Source: Sphingomonas prati
GTDB lineage: Bacteria; Pseudomonadota; Alphaproteobacteria; Sphingomonadales; Sphingomonadaceae
DNA length: 64,000 bases
NCBI RefSeq assembly: GCF_014643515.1
Contig: NZ_BMJP01000001.1
Location: forward strand, 992,001-1,056,000
Reading direction: 5' to 3'
The notes below the pieces were generated by a model. It did not search any database. It had not been told where the DNA came from and was given only the letters and a program-made list of their open reading frames with translations. The position numbers were made by a program, and so were the translations under genes. Shown here one piece after another: positions 55,575 through 64,000 of this stretch (position 1 is its first letter; every line of letters starts with the position of its first letter).

Positions 55575-56344
55575 AGGAACGCCGCGAACACGCCCCACAC
55601 CGCCTGCACCGCCGCACCGGCCATCGCTGTGATCACTGACAGCACGACCGCCATTGGCGCCACCTGGCCCGTCGCACGGCCGATCAGCACCAGCACTGAT
55701 CCCAGCCCGAACTGGATCGCGCTCATGATTGCAAGATAGGCCAACGCATACAGCACCGTCACCGCCGCCAGCCGGCCGAACAGGCCGCGCGTGCTGGCGA
55801 ACGCCGCTTTTACCGTCTGAACCGGCGCCGGCCCCGCCGCCCGCGCCGCCAGCGCCGGCCACAGGGTCAGCAGCCGGACCGCGACGTACAGCAACGGCGG
55901 CATCAGCAGGAACAGCCCCAGGTTCGCCGCCTGTTGCGGCGCCGCGCCGACCAGCGTCCCAATCGCCATCGCCACGATGCTCATGATCACGGTCAGCCCC
56001 AGCGCCACCCCCATGAACATCAGCAGCACGAGCAGCGCATTGCCCAGCCGGTCGAACCCCGCCCGCAACGCCTCGCGCACGCTCGTCCCCGCGCGGATCA
56101 CCAGCGCCGCGGTCGCCACGTTGCCGACCAGGAACAGCAAGGTCACCGGGATCAGCACCAGCATCCACGTCCCCGGCTGCATGCGTTGCGAGACGGGTGT
56201 GGTCGGCACCGCCAGGTCCCACAGCAACGTGCCGAGCCCCGTCGTGGCGAACGCCAGCGGCATCAGCAAACCCGCCTCGCGTTTCACGAAGGCGCGCGTC
56301 TGGTCGGCAATGTCGGCAAGGGCGAAACGTGGGATCTCTGACAT
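55538..56344 (-). CDS. Multi-pass membrane protein of unknown function
   Basis: The 268-residue product has about six hydrophobic segments ([77 protein letters not shown], and others) and a soluble N-terminus ([19 protein letters not shown]). Its overall plan resembles uncharacterised membrane proteins linked to glycerophosphoryl-diester domains, but I cannot assign it. It overlaps the GNAT gene tail to tail by 37 bases. Confidence 0.78.
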   Translation of the reverse strand: MSEIPRFALADIADQTRAFVKREAGLLMPLAFATTGLGTLLWDLAVPTTPVSQRMQPGTWMLVLIPVTLLFLVGNVATAALVIRAGTSVREALRAGFDRLGNALLVLLMFMGVALGLTVIMSIVAMAIGTLVGAAPQQAANLGLFLLMPPLLYVAVRLLTLWPALAARAAGPAPVQTVKAAFASTRGLFGRLAAVTVLYALAYLAIMSAIQFGLGSVLVLIGRATGQVAPMAVVLSVITAMAGAAVQAVWGVFAAFLYRATAAESSGI

Positions 56345-56493
56345 CGAAGTCCTCTGGCGCGCAGCGAAAAAGGGCCGCCACCGCGCCTATCCCACCGCAA
56401 CCGCCGCCGCGCAATGGACCGGGACCGGTCGCGACGCCCCTTCGGTCGGGCGGGCGGCTTGCAACCGGGCGGCCGAACGATCAGATCGGCGCC

Positions 56494-57186
56494 ATGACGG
56501 ACCCGACCCCCCTTCCCCCGGCCAGTCCGGCCGACACCGCGATCGAATGGCGGGTCTCGCCCGGCCTCGTCCCCTATCCGGAGGCGCTGGCCGAAATGGA
56601 GTCGCGCGCCGAGGCGATCCGCGCCGGCACCGCCGCCGAACTCATCTGGCTGCTCGAACATCCGCCGCTCTACACCGCCGGAACCAGTGCGGTGGTGGAC
56701 GAGCTGCTCAGCCCGAACCGCTTTCCGGTCTACCCCGCTGGTCGCGGCGGGAAATATACCTATCACGGCCCGGGCCAGCGGATCGGCTACGTCCTGCTCG
56801 ATCTGGCGGCGCGCGGGCGCGACGTGCGGGCCTATGTCCACGGGCTCGAAGGCTGGGTCATCGATACGCTGGCAGCGCTCGGCGTCCCCGCCCGGCGCGA
56901 ACCCGGTCGGATTGGCATCTGGACCGACGCGCACGGGCGGGAGGCGAAGGTCGGCGCGATCGGCGTGCGCGTCCGCCGCTGGGTCAGCTTTCACGGATTC
57001 GCGGTCAACATCGCGCCCGATCTGTCGCACTTCGGCGGGATCGTACCCTGCGGCCTTCCCGACTTCGCAGTCACAAGTTTGGCGGACTTAGGGAAACCTT
57101 TCGCGATGCGCGCGTTTGACGAAGCGTTGAAAGCTGAAATGCCGGGATTTCTGGGGTCTCTACGGACTTGTCCGCACGGCCCTTGA
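56494..57186 (+). CDS. lipB: Octanoyltransferase LipB
   Basis: LipB transfers octanoate from acyl-carrier protein to lipoyl domains. The 230-residue product shows the [20 protein letters not shown] motif, a catalytic Lys in [20 protein letters not shown] and the catalytic Cys in [17 protein letters not shown]. The ATG at 56494 gives the family length. Confidence 0.95.
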   Translation: MTDPTPLPPASPADTAIEWRVSPGLVPYPEALAEMESRAEAIRAGTAAELIWLLEHPPLYTAGTSAVVDELLSPNRFPVYPAGRGGKYTYHGPGQRIGYVLLDLAARGRDVRAYVHGLEGWVIDTLAALGVPARREPGRIGIWTDAHGREAKVGAIGVRVRRWVSFHGFAVNIAPDLSHFGGIVPCGLPDFAVTSLADLGKPFAMRAFDEALKAEMPGFLGSLRTCPHGP

Positions 57187-57220
57187 GCGGTCCTCGCAGA
57201 AAGGCTAATGACGGAAGCGA

Positions 57221-57246
57221 TTTGGGTATGAAGGGCTAGACCCAAA
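57221..57246 (+). other. Small hairpin upstream of the Met-rich lipoprotein
   Basis: TTTGGGT (57221-57227) and ACCCAAA (57240-57246) form a perfect seven-base stem with a 12-base loop, between the lipB stop and the start at 57276. It may end lipB transcription or structure the leader. There is no clear T-run. Confidence 0.4.
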
Positions 57247-57275
57247 CCAGATCGGATTATCTAGGGAGTCCCGAC

Positions 57276-57566
57276 ATGCGTAACTTTTCCAAGCTGATGA
57301 CCGGTTCGATGATCATGGGCGCAGCACTGCTCGTCTCCGCTTGCGGCGGCAGCGAGACTGCAAACACGGCCGACACGAACATGACCGAAATGAACTCGAT
57401 GGAGCCGATGGACGGCACCATGAACGACGTGACCGCCGTTGACGGCGCCACCGACAACATGGCGATGGACAACGGCATGATGGGCGGCAACATGTCGAAC
57501 GACATGGGCATGTCCAACGACATGGGCGGCAACATGGCGATGGGCAACATGTCCAACGGCATGTAA
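57276..57566 (+). CDS. Small methionine-rich lipoprotein
   Basis: The 96-residue product has a lipoprotein signal (MRNFSKLMTGSMIMGAALLV, lipobox ending SAC at residue 23). The 74-residue mature part contains 17 Met, with Asn, Asp and Gly, in repeats of the type NMSNDMGMSNDMGGNMAMGN. Met-rich, low-complexity segments of this kind can bind Cu(I) or Ag(I), but there is no Cys/His metal-site pattern beyond the lipidated Cys. It is separated from neighbours by hairpins on both sides and so is likely a single-gene transcript. Confidence 0.85.
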   Translation: MRNFSKLMTGSMIMGAALLVSACGGSETANTADTNMTEMNSMEPMDGTMNDVTAVDGATDNMAMDNGMMGGNMSNDMGMSNDMGGNMAMGNMSNGM

Positions 57567-57586
57567 TTCGTTCTCTTCGAACGAAT
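57566..57586 (+). other. Short hairpin directly at the Met-rich gene's stop
   Basis: ATTCGTTC (57566-57573) and GAACGAAT (57579-57586) make a perfect eight-base stem with loop TCTTC. It begins at the last base of the stop codon and precedes the strong terminator by eight bases. It may protect the mRNA 3' end. Confidence 0.55.
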
Positions 57587-57594
57587 TCTGCGAA

Positions 57595-57625
57595 AGGCCG
57601 TCCGGGAAACCGGGCGGCCTTTTTC
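57595..57625 (+). terminator. Rho-independent terminator of the Met-rich lipoprotein gene
   Basis: AGGCCG-T-CCGG, loop GAAA, CCGG-G-CGGCCT form a ten-pair stem with one internal mismatch, followed by TTTTTC. This is the best terminator on the plus strand of the window. Confidence 0.93.
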
Positions 57626-57787
57626 ATGAAAATCTCCGCGTTTCCGCTACGGCCCCGTCCTGCGATCGGCCCGAATAGCCGATCTACGCCAGTCGCCACG
57701 CGGACTGCGACCAAGCGACCGTCGAAACCCTTTGTGGGACGGCGTGAAAGTGCGTAATCCTAGGCGCCTCAGCGTTGGGGTTCAGTC

Positions 57788-58522
57788 ATGATCTTGCCTA
57801 TGGTTTGCCGGCGTGTTGTTGCCGGTTTCGTCGCACTCTCCAGCGTGGTCGTCGCGACCGCTCCGGCCGCCGCCTCCTACCTGTTCTGGATACCCCCGAA
57901 TTTCAGCGGCACGCCCGTCCGCGGCGGCGAACCGGGCATCGGCCTGCCGTTGCCGGGCGCAACCGACAAGGAACTGAGCGCGCATCTTCTGTGGAACATG
58001 CGTGCCGGCCTCAACGTCGCCGCGCTGCAGTGCCAGTTCGCGCCCCCGCTCGCTGCGGTGAAGAACTACAACACGCTCCTCAAACAGCATGATGCCGAAC
58101 TGACCGACGCGTACACGACGATCGAAAAATATTTCCGGCGGACCGATCCGAAGGGCTGGCAGGTCGCGCTCGATCAGTACACGACCCGCACCTACAACGG
58201 CTTCTCGACCCTCCATGCGCAGCTCGGCTTCTGCGAGACGGCGGCCGCCATCGGCCGAGATGCGATCGGCCGGAAGCGTGGCGACCTGCACCAAACCGCC
58301 GAACTCCGTATGCGTGAGTTCCGCAACAGCTTGGTCCCGATGGGCGACGCCATGTTCGTGATTCGCCGCACGAATTTCGCCAGCCTGCCGACCCCGCCGC
58401 TCGACCCGAAATGCTGGAACAAGAAGGACGTGCTCGTGAAAAAGTGCGTCGTGACCTGGAACATGACCCTCGCCGCCGCCGGCCGCCCCGCCGACGGCAC
58501 GGTGCCGCCTAGCGGGGTCTGA
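57788..58522 (+). CDS. Secreted protein of unknown function
   Basis: The 244-residue product has a signal peptide (VVAGFVALSSVVVATAPAAA) followed by a mostly helical mature protein with four Cys (LQCQFAP, GFCETAAA, KCWNKKD, KKCVVTWN). These could pair as two disulphides. Segments such as AELTDAYTTIEKYFRRTDPK and LRMREFRNSLVPMG suggest an all-alpha domain. I recognise it only as the sort of conserved hypothetical protein common in sphingomonads. Its 160-base upstream spacer shows no obvious promoter. Confidence 0.82.
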   Translation: MILPMVCRRVVAGFVALSSVVVATAPAAASYLFWIPPNFSGTPVRGGEPGIGLPLPGATDKELSAHLLWNMRAGLNVAALQCQFAPPLAAVKNYNTLLKQHDAELTDAYTTIEKYFRRTDPKGWQVALDQYTTRTYNGFSTLHAQLGFCETAAAIGRDAIGRKRGDLHQTAELRMREFRNSLVPMGDAMFVIRRTNFASLPTPPLDPKCWNKKDVLVKKCVVTWNMTLAAAGRPADGTVPPSGV

Positions 58523-58576
58523 TCCCAGGCGACATCCGGCGGTAGCTAGGGTCGCGCTGCTACAATCGAGCTGTCC

Positions 58577-58739
58577 GTCCCCCGGCGCACGCCGGGGCCT
58601 AGACGCAACCTCGCCTCAAGGCCCCGGTCTGCGCCGGGGAACAGTTGGATGTTAATCACAACTCCGCCCTCACGTATCCCCGCAAGGCGGGGATCCAGAT
58701 CGTAGCGTCGAACTCGACCCCCGCCTTCGCGGTGGAACG
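58577..58739. repeat. GC-rich palindromes between the secreted protein and queE
   Basis: Units GTCCCCCGGCGCACGCCGGG (near 58577) and GGCCCCGGTCTGCGCCGGGG (near 58620) face each other. They are followed by ATCCCCGCAAGGCGGGGATC (58677-58696) and a decayed unit near 58717-58734. The 277-base gap between these convergent genes holds nothing else recognised. Confidence 0.8.
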
Positions 58740-58799
58740 CTGCATGTCTTTCGAGTGGTATCTACGCCCGCCGGAAAACCGACAGGTCGCGACCGCCCG

Positions 58800-59447
58800 C
58801 TACCGCAGCCCCAAACTCTTGTGCACCTGCGTCGACAGCCGCCATTTCGGGCGAGACATCACGAAATCGATCGCCGCGGCGACATTGTCCTGCACCGTCG
58901 GACCGTCCATCGGCTGGATCAGCCGGTGCGTGAACTGCCACGACTCCATCGCGACATAATCGGTCCCGGGCTGCGGCCACACCAGCTTCAGCTCGTCGCC
59001 GCTCTGCTGGACGATCGTCGTCCCTTGCTTCGGGCTGATGCACAGCCAGTCGATCCCCGCCACCGCGGGCAGCGTCCCGTTGCTCTCCACCGCGATCTCG
59101 AACCCCTGCGCATGCAGCGCATCGACCAGCGCCGCGTCGATCTGCAGCATCGGCTCCCCGCCGGTGATCACGATGAACGCCGGCTCGACCGGGTCCGCCA
59201 TCTCGGTATCCCAGAATCCGCGCGCCGAGGCCGCGAGCGTGTCGGCGTCCGCGAACTTGCCGCCACCGTCACCGTCCGTGCCCACGAAGTCCGTGTCGCA
59301 GAACCGGCATTGCGCGGTCTCGCGATCCTGCTCTCGCCCCGACCAAAGATTGCACCCGGCAAAGCGCAGGAACACCGCGCGCCGCCCCGCCTGCAACCCT
59401 TCGCCCTGCAACGTCAGGAACATCTCCTTGACGGCGTAGCTGCTCAT
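58800..59447 (-). CDS. queE: 7-carboxy-7-deazaguanine synthase
   Basis: QueE is the radical-SAM enzyme that forms the 7-deazaguanine ring for queuosine. The 215-residue product has the QueE-type cluster motif with a wide first gap, CNLWSGREQDRETAQCRFC (C-x14-C-x2-C), the substrate segments LTLQGEGLQAG and VITGGEPMLQ, and ESNGTLP. It overlaps queC by ATGA on the minus strand. Confidence 0.95.
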   Translation of the reverse strand: MSSYAVKEMFLTLQGEGLQAGRRAVFLRFAGCNLWSGREQDRETAQCRFCDTDFVGTDGDGGGKFADADTLAASARGFWDTEMADPVEPAFIVITGGEPMLQIDAALVDALHAQGFEIAVESNGTLPAVAGIDWLCISPKQGTTIVQQSGDELKLVWPQPGTDYVAMESWQFTHRLIQPMDGPTVQDNVAAAIDFVMSRPKWRLSTQVHKSLGLR

Positions 59448-60133
59448 TCCGGCGCCGCCGCATAGCGCGTCGGATCGGGCAGCCCCGCGTCCGCGAACCC
59501 CTTGGACCGCAGCCGGCAGCTGTCGCACCGCCCGCAATGCAGGCCCGCCGGCGTCGGATCGTAGCACGACCAGCTCATCCCCGCGTCCAGCCCCAGCCGG
59601 TCCGCCTCGCGCGCGATGTCCGCCTTGCCCAGCGCCAGCAACGGCGCGTGGACATGGAACCGGTCGCCCTCGACGCCCGCCTTGGTCGCGACGTTGGCCA
59701 TCGCCTCGAACGCGTCGACGAACTCCGGCCGGCAATCGGGATAGCCCGAATAATCGAGCGCGTTGATCCCCAGGAACAGGTCGCGTGCCCCCACCGCCTC
59801 GGCCCAGCCCAATGCCAGGGACAGGAAGATCGTGTTGCGCGCCGGCACGTACGTGACCGGAATCCCGGGCTGCACGCCCTCCTTCGGCACCGCGATATCG
59901 GCGGTCAGCGCGGACCCGCCGAATCGCGTCAGGTCGATCGACAGCACAACGTGCCGCTCCGCCCCCAGCGCGGACGCGACCCGCGCGGCGGCGTCCAGCT
60001 CGACCCGATGGCGCTGGTTATAGTCGATCGTCAACGCGAACAGGCGGTGCCCGCGTTCGCGCACAAGCCCGGCGACTACCATCGAATCGAGGCCACCGGA
60101 CAGCAGCACCACGGCTGCGCTGTCATGAATCAT
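59444..60133 (-). CDS. queC: 7-cyano-7-deazaguanine synthase
   Basis: QueC converts 7-carboxy-7-deazaguanine to preQ0 with ATP and ammonia. The 229-residue product has the PP-loop motif VVLLSGGLDSMVVAGL and the C-terminal zinc site (SWSCYDPTPAGLHCGRCDSC). I start it at ATG 60133, preceded by GGAAGA. A further ATG at 60145 is possible. queD and queF are not in the window, so the pathway's other steps are encoded elsewhere. Confidence 0.95.
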   Translation of the reverse strand: MIHDSAAVVLLSGGLDSMVVAGLVRERGHRLFALTIDYNQRHRVELDAAARVASALGAERHVVLSIDLTRFGGSALTADIAVPKEGVQPGIPVTYVPARNTIFLSLALGWAEAVGARDLFLGINALDYSGYPDCRPEFVDAFEAMANVATKAGVEGDRFHVHAPLLALGKADIAREADRLGLDAGMSWSCYDPTPAGLHCGRCDSCRLRSKGFADAGLPDPTRYAAAPE

Positions 60134-60180
60134 GCTGTCTTCCATGCGCGCCGCGCTATTCCTGCGGGCGGAACCGCGCA

Positions 60181-60216
60181 ATAAGAAAGGGCCGCTCCGA
60201 TCGCGCGAAGCGGCCC
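60181..60216 (-). terminator. Terminator between hslO and queC
   Basis: On the minus strand GGGCCGCT and AGCGGCCC (60216-60189) form an eight-base stem around a 12-base loop, followed by TTTCTTAT (60188-60181). It separates the arg-hslO transcripts from queC-queE. Confidence 0.75.
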
Positions 60217-60414
60217 AGGCCGATCCAACCGGACCGTCTTAGGAAGTCGTGCCCGACACGACATCATTCCCTTACGACGGCGCCGCTTTACGTCCGGTGA
60301 ACGGCGGCCGTCCGAATACCAGTCAAATCCCAGAACGAAACAAATCGACCCCCAAGATCAGCTCCCGTCATACGCGAACTGCTCAGGCACCAGAGCCGCG
60401 GGACTCGCCCCGTC

Positions 60415-61371
60415 TCAGGTGGTACCCCCATCGACCTCGACCGCCGCCAGGCTCTCCAACGTGATCCCGTACTTGCTCGAACAGAATTCGCACGCGACCT
60501 CGATCACGCCCGCATCGTCCGCCATCCCGATCCGCTCGTCCTCCGGAAACCGTGCGAGCACATCGCGGAAATGATCCGGATTGCACCGGCATCCCCGCGT
60601 CAGCGTCGCCGGCGGCAATACGCGGACCTCGTCCTCCTCGTGGAACAGCCGCCACACGATATCGGTCAGCGGCAACGTCGGATCGGACAACTCCTCCGGC
60701 TTCGCCGTCGATGCCAGCACCGCGACATGGTCCCACTCCGGATGGTCGAGCCGCGTATGGATGCGGTCGCGCCCTTCCTCGCCCTCGGGCAGATGCTGGA
60801 TCATCAGCCCGCCCGCGACATGCCCGTCGCGCGCATTGCCGACGATGCTCAGCCGCACCAGGCTCGGGATCTGCTCCGACTGCGCGAAATAACGCTCCGC
60901 CGCCTCGGCCAGCGACGCGCCCTCCAGCGGCACGATCCCCTGATAGCGCTCGCCCGACGTCACCTGATCGAACGTGATCGCCAGATATCCCGGCCCGAAC
61001 AGCGCGAACAACGACGGATCGACCGGCATCTCCGCCAGCCGCTCCGCATCGTGCCGCACATAGCCGCGCATCACGCCCGCCCGGTAATCGCACACCAGCA
61101 GGTCGATCACCCCGCCCTCGGTCTGCGCCTGCAACGTCAACTGCCCCGCCGCATCCTTCAGCAACGACCCGAGCAACGCGGTCAGCGTCAGCGCCTCCGC
61201 CAGGACCCGTTCGATCGCAGGGGGATAGGCGTGACGGCTGAGGATCGAGTCGAGCGCCGGCCCGATCCGCACCACCCGCCCGCGCGCATGCCGCCCCGGG
61301 ATCATGAACCCCAGCGCCTGGTCCAGATGTTCGGTCGGCGGCGGGGTCGGCCCGTCATACGTGCTGGCCAA
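60415..61371 (-). CDS. hslO: Redox-regulated chaperone Hsp33
   Basis: Hsp33 is a holdase turned on by oxidation. The 318-residue product has the N-terminal domain (FMIPGRHARGRVVRIGPALD, IVGNARDGHVAGGLMIQ) and the C-terminal zinc redox switch with CxC in RGCRCNPDHF and CxxC in VACEFCSSKYG. An eight-base stem hairpin, TCCTATCT/AGATAGGA (61381-61409), lies just upstream of its start and may affect translation. Confidence 0.95.
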   Translation of the reverse strand: MASTYDGPTPPPTEHLDQALGFMIPGRHARGRVVRIGPALDSILSRHAYPPAIERVLAEALTLTALLGSLLKDAAGQLTLQAQTEGGVIDLLVCDYRAGVMRGYVRHDAERLAEMPVDPSLFALFGPGYLAITFDQVTSGERYQGIVPLEGASLAEAAERYFAQSEQIPSLVRLSIVGNARDGHVAGGLMIQHLPEGEEGRDRIHTRLDHPEWDHVAVLASTAKPEELSDPTLPLTDIVWRLFHEEDEVRVLPPATLTRGCRCNPDHFRDVLARFPEDERIGMADDAGVIEVACEFCSSKYGITLESLAAVEVDGGTT

Positions 61372-61466
61372 GAGTTGTATTCCTATCTGCTGTTTTCGCC
61401 GAGATAGGAGACCAGGCGCATCTTCTAAAGCCCCTCTCCTCCCAGGAAGAGGCTAAGCGAGGGACT

Positions 61467-62405
<939 letters not shown>

Positions 62406-62469
62406 ATCGGTCGCTCCACCCACGCGCCGCCCGGTTCGATCATGCCCGGACGGGTAGGAAAAGATGGCT

Positions 62470-62495
62470 GCGTCCGGCGCTCGCACGCCGGACGC
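62470..62495 (-). other. Perfect intercistronic hairpin between argD and argF
   Basis: GCGTCCGGCG (62470-62479) and CGCCGGACGC (62486-62495) form a ten-base stem with a six-base loop. On the minus strand it is followed, after five bases, by TCTTTTCC, which makes it terminator-like. It could reduce argF relative to argD, or stabilise the argD message. Confidence 0.65.
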
Positions 62496-62514
62496 GTCTG
62501 TCACGCTGTCGCGA

Positions 62515-63705
62515 TCACTCGTCGGCCGGCGGCACGTAGAGGCGCGCCGCCTCCGATACCGTCGCGACGAACTCGTCGATATGGCTCTGCTCGATGATCA
62601 GCGGCGGCAGCACGCGCACCACATTCTCACCCGCCGCCACGGTCAGCACATGATGATGATCGCGCAGATGCGCCACGAACCGCCGGCTGTCGGTCTTCAT
62701 CTTCAGGCCGAGCATCAGCCCCGTCCCGCGCACGCTGTCGAACAGCGTATCGTGGTTCGGGATCATCTGCTCCAGCGCCTGCCGCAGCCGCTCGCCGCTC
62801 GCCTGCACCTGTTCCAGGAAACCCGGTTCCAGGATCACGTCCAGCACCGCATTGCCTGCCGCCATCGCTAGCGGATTGCCGCCATAGGTCGACCCGTGCG
62901 TGCCGGCGACCATGCCCTTGGCGGCCTCCTCCGTCGCCAGGCACGCGCCCAGCGGGAACCCGCCGCCGATCCCCTTGGCGGTCGCGACGATGTCCGGCCG
63001 CACGTCATACAGCTCATGCGCGTACATGGCGCCCGTCCGGGCGACCCCGCACTGCACCTCGTCCAGCACCAGCATCAGCCCGCGCTCGTCGCAGATCCGG
63101 CGCAGCCCGTGCAGGAAGGCGCGCGACGCCGGGCGGATGCCGCCCTCGCCCTGGATCGGCTCGACCAGGAAGCCGGCGGTCGTCTCGTCCACCAGCGCCT
63201 CGGCCGCCGCCAGATCGTCGAACGGCGCATAGGCGAAGCCCGGCAGCAGCGGCTCGAACCCGCCGCGCATCTTGTCCTGATCCGTCGCCGAGATCGTGCC
63301 CAGCGTCCGACCGTGGAACGCGTTCTGGAACGTGATCAGCGTCGTACGTTCCGGGTTGCCGTTGACGAAGTGATAGCGACGCGCGGTCTTGATCGCGCAC
63401 TCCACCGCCTCGGCACCCGAATTGGTGAAGAACACCGTGTCCGCGAACGTCACGTCGATCAGCCGCTGCGCCAGCTGCTCGCCCTGCGGACTGCCGTACA
63501 GGTTCGACACGTGCATCAGCGTCGCGACCTGCTCCTGCAGCTTGGCGGTCAGATGCGGATGGCCATGCCCCAGAAGGTTCACCGCGATCCCGCTCGCGAA
63601 ATCGAGATAGCGCGTGCCGTCCTCGCCGATCAGGTAGCAGCCTTCGCCGCGCACCGGTCGCACGCCGCACCGTGGGTAGACGGGCATCAGCGGGGTGATC
63701 GGCAT
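62515..63705 (-). CDS. argD: Acetylornithine/succinyldiaminopimelate aminotransferase
   Basis: ArgD is a class III PLP transaminase of arginine (and lysine) synthesis. The 396-residue product has [37 protein letters not shown], the PLP Asp in [14 protein letters not shown] and the catalytic Lys in [16 protein letters not shown]. The ATG at 63705 follows AGGAG on the minus strand. It is the first gene of argD-argF, with hslO downstream. Confidence 0.95.
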   Translation of the reverse strand: MPITPLMPVYPRCGVRPVRGEGCYLIGEDGTRYLDFASGIAVNLLGHGHPHLTAKLQEQVATLMHVSNLYGSPQGEQLAQRLIDVTFADTVFFTNSGAEAVECAIKTARRYHFVNGNPERTTLITFQNAFHGRTLGTISATDQDKMRGGFEPLLPGFAYAPFDDLAAAEALVDETTAGFLVEPIQGEGGIRPASRAFLHGLRRICDERGLMLVLDEVQCGVARTGAMYAHELYDVRPDIVATAKGIGGGFPLGACLATEEAAKGMVAGTHGSTYGGNPLAMAAGNAVLDVILEPGFLEQVQASGERLRQALEQMIPNHDTLFDSVRGTGLMLGLKMKTDSRRFVAHLRDHHHVLTVAAGENVVRVLPPLIIEQSHIDEFVATVSEAARLYVPPADE

Positions 63706-63746
63706 GACGGCAACTCCTGTCGGTACTGGAAACGGCTCCGGAAACG

Positions 63747-63775
63747 CAAAAAGGCGGCCGATGACGCGGCCGCCT
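63747..63775 (-). terminator. Terminator-like hairpin in the argD leader
   Basis: AGGCGGCC (63752-63759) and GGCCGCCT (63768-63775) form an eight-base stem around GATGACGC. On the minus strand TTTTTGCG follows directly. It ends about 42 bases before the argD start. It may close an upstream gene's transcript, or sit in the argD leader as an attenuator: TATAGC at 63787-63782 is a possible -10 just upstream of it. Confidence 0.8.
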
Positions 63776-63879
63776 GCGAATCGCTATAACGGGGCAGAGC
63801 GACGGGTGGAAGCGGGTTCGGTGGGAGTACCCGTCCGGCTTGCAGTCTCAGACGAGCATCGCCGGCCGCCGGTCGGGCC

Positions 63880-64000
63880 TCACCGATCCATGCGTGGTGC
63901 GGGGGTCGAGACAAGCCGCGCCATCAAGGCCGCCGCCGACGCTTCGGAAAGCGGCGTTATCACCGGCGCCGGTTCGGCTTTGCCCGTTGCCGTTCTCGCA
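63880..64000 (-). CDS. Possible C-terminal end of an upstream gene (window edge), doubtful
   Basis: On the minus strand a frame of 39 sense codons runs from the window edge to TGA at 63882-63880, ending LVSTPAPRMDR. The terminator-like hairpin about 100 bases beyond is compatible with a gene ending here. However, third-position GC is only about 70%. A plus-strand frame starting at ATG 63890 is just as open, with similar composition. I cannot decide between them and do not recognise either product. Confidence 0.25.
   Translation of the reverse strand, partial: ARTATGKAEPAPVITPLSEASAAALMARLVSTPAPRMDR

Overview
The window is a high-GC, gene-dense chromosomal segment of an alphaproteobacterium, most likely Sphingomonas or a close relative (order Sphingomonadales). 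The reasons are protein resemblance, the gene orders mreBCD-mrdA-rodA, petABC next to trmL and hemF, and glyQ-glyS-ppdK, a TonB-dependent receptor linked to peptidases, and families of GC-rich palindromic repeats between genes. The placement comes from recognition of families, not from a database search. Most genes are housekeeping. There is no phage, insertion sequence, CRISPR array or recognisable defence island.

Layout. 1-1108: start of mutL (minus, cut by the window edge). 1221-6787: rod-shape operon mreB-mreC-mreD-mrdA-rodA. 6866-6941: tRNA-Lys(CTT). 7166-10994: three-subunit molybdenum hydroxylase of the PaoABC type. 11128-18740: LysR regulator, TonB-dependent receptor, M20 peptidase and M14 carboxypeptidase, a probable peptide or amino-acid-conjugate scavenging locus whose last gene carries an in-frame TAG. 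18902-23910: GAF-PAS-GGDEF-EAL signalling protein, glutaminase, DNA polymerase IV and a DEDD exonuclease. 24186-27375: lipoprotein, ispH, thrB, rnhA. 27588-29590: FAD oxidoreductase and alpha/beta hydrolase (minus). 29638-36670: Tad/Cpa pilus genes cpaA-cpaB-cpaC-cpaD-cpaE-tadB-tadC without the motor ATPase cpaF/tadA and without a pilin gene, followed by a small membrane protein with a helix-hairpin-helix-like domain. 37416-43734: ppdK, glyS, glyQ (minus).

44035-50562: rplY, pth, a secreted protein, a DUF4142 protein, ychF, ogt, a MaoC-like hydratase and a secreted TonB_C-like protein behind a near-consensus sigma-54 promoter. 50618-53375: cytochrome bc1 complex petA-petB-petC (minus). 53565-57186: trmL, hemF, GNAT acetyltransferase, membrane protein, lipB. 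57276-58522: Met-rich lipoprotein and a secreted protein of unknown function. 58800-63705: minus-strand queC-queE and argD-argF-hslO.

Many genes overlap by ATGA or TGATG (mreC/mreD/mrdA/rodA, the molybdenum hydroxylase subunits, TonB receptor/M20 peptidase, glsA/dinB/exonuclease, thrB/rnhA, glyQ/glyS, trmL/hemF, queC/queE), which points to translational coupling.

The points most worth following up are: (1) a Tad locus that jumps from cpaE to tadB with only 49 bases between them, so cpaF is absent; (2) a single TAG inside an otherwise open M14 peptidase frame; (3) glyS, which carries both a palindromic repeat inserted in frame and a separate stretch of about 48% GC with foreign-looking codons; (4) the sigma-54 promoter at 50021-50037; (5) two copies of a composite intergenic repeat built around a long palindrome; (6) spaced GACAT repeats upstream of the TonB receptor; (7) hairpins in the arg operon leader and spacer.
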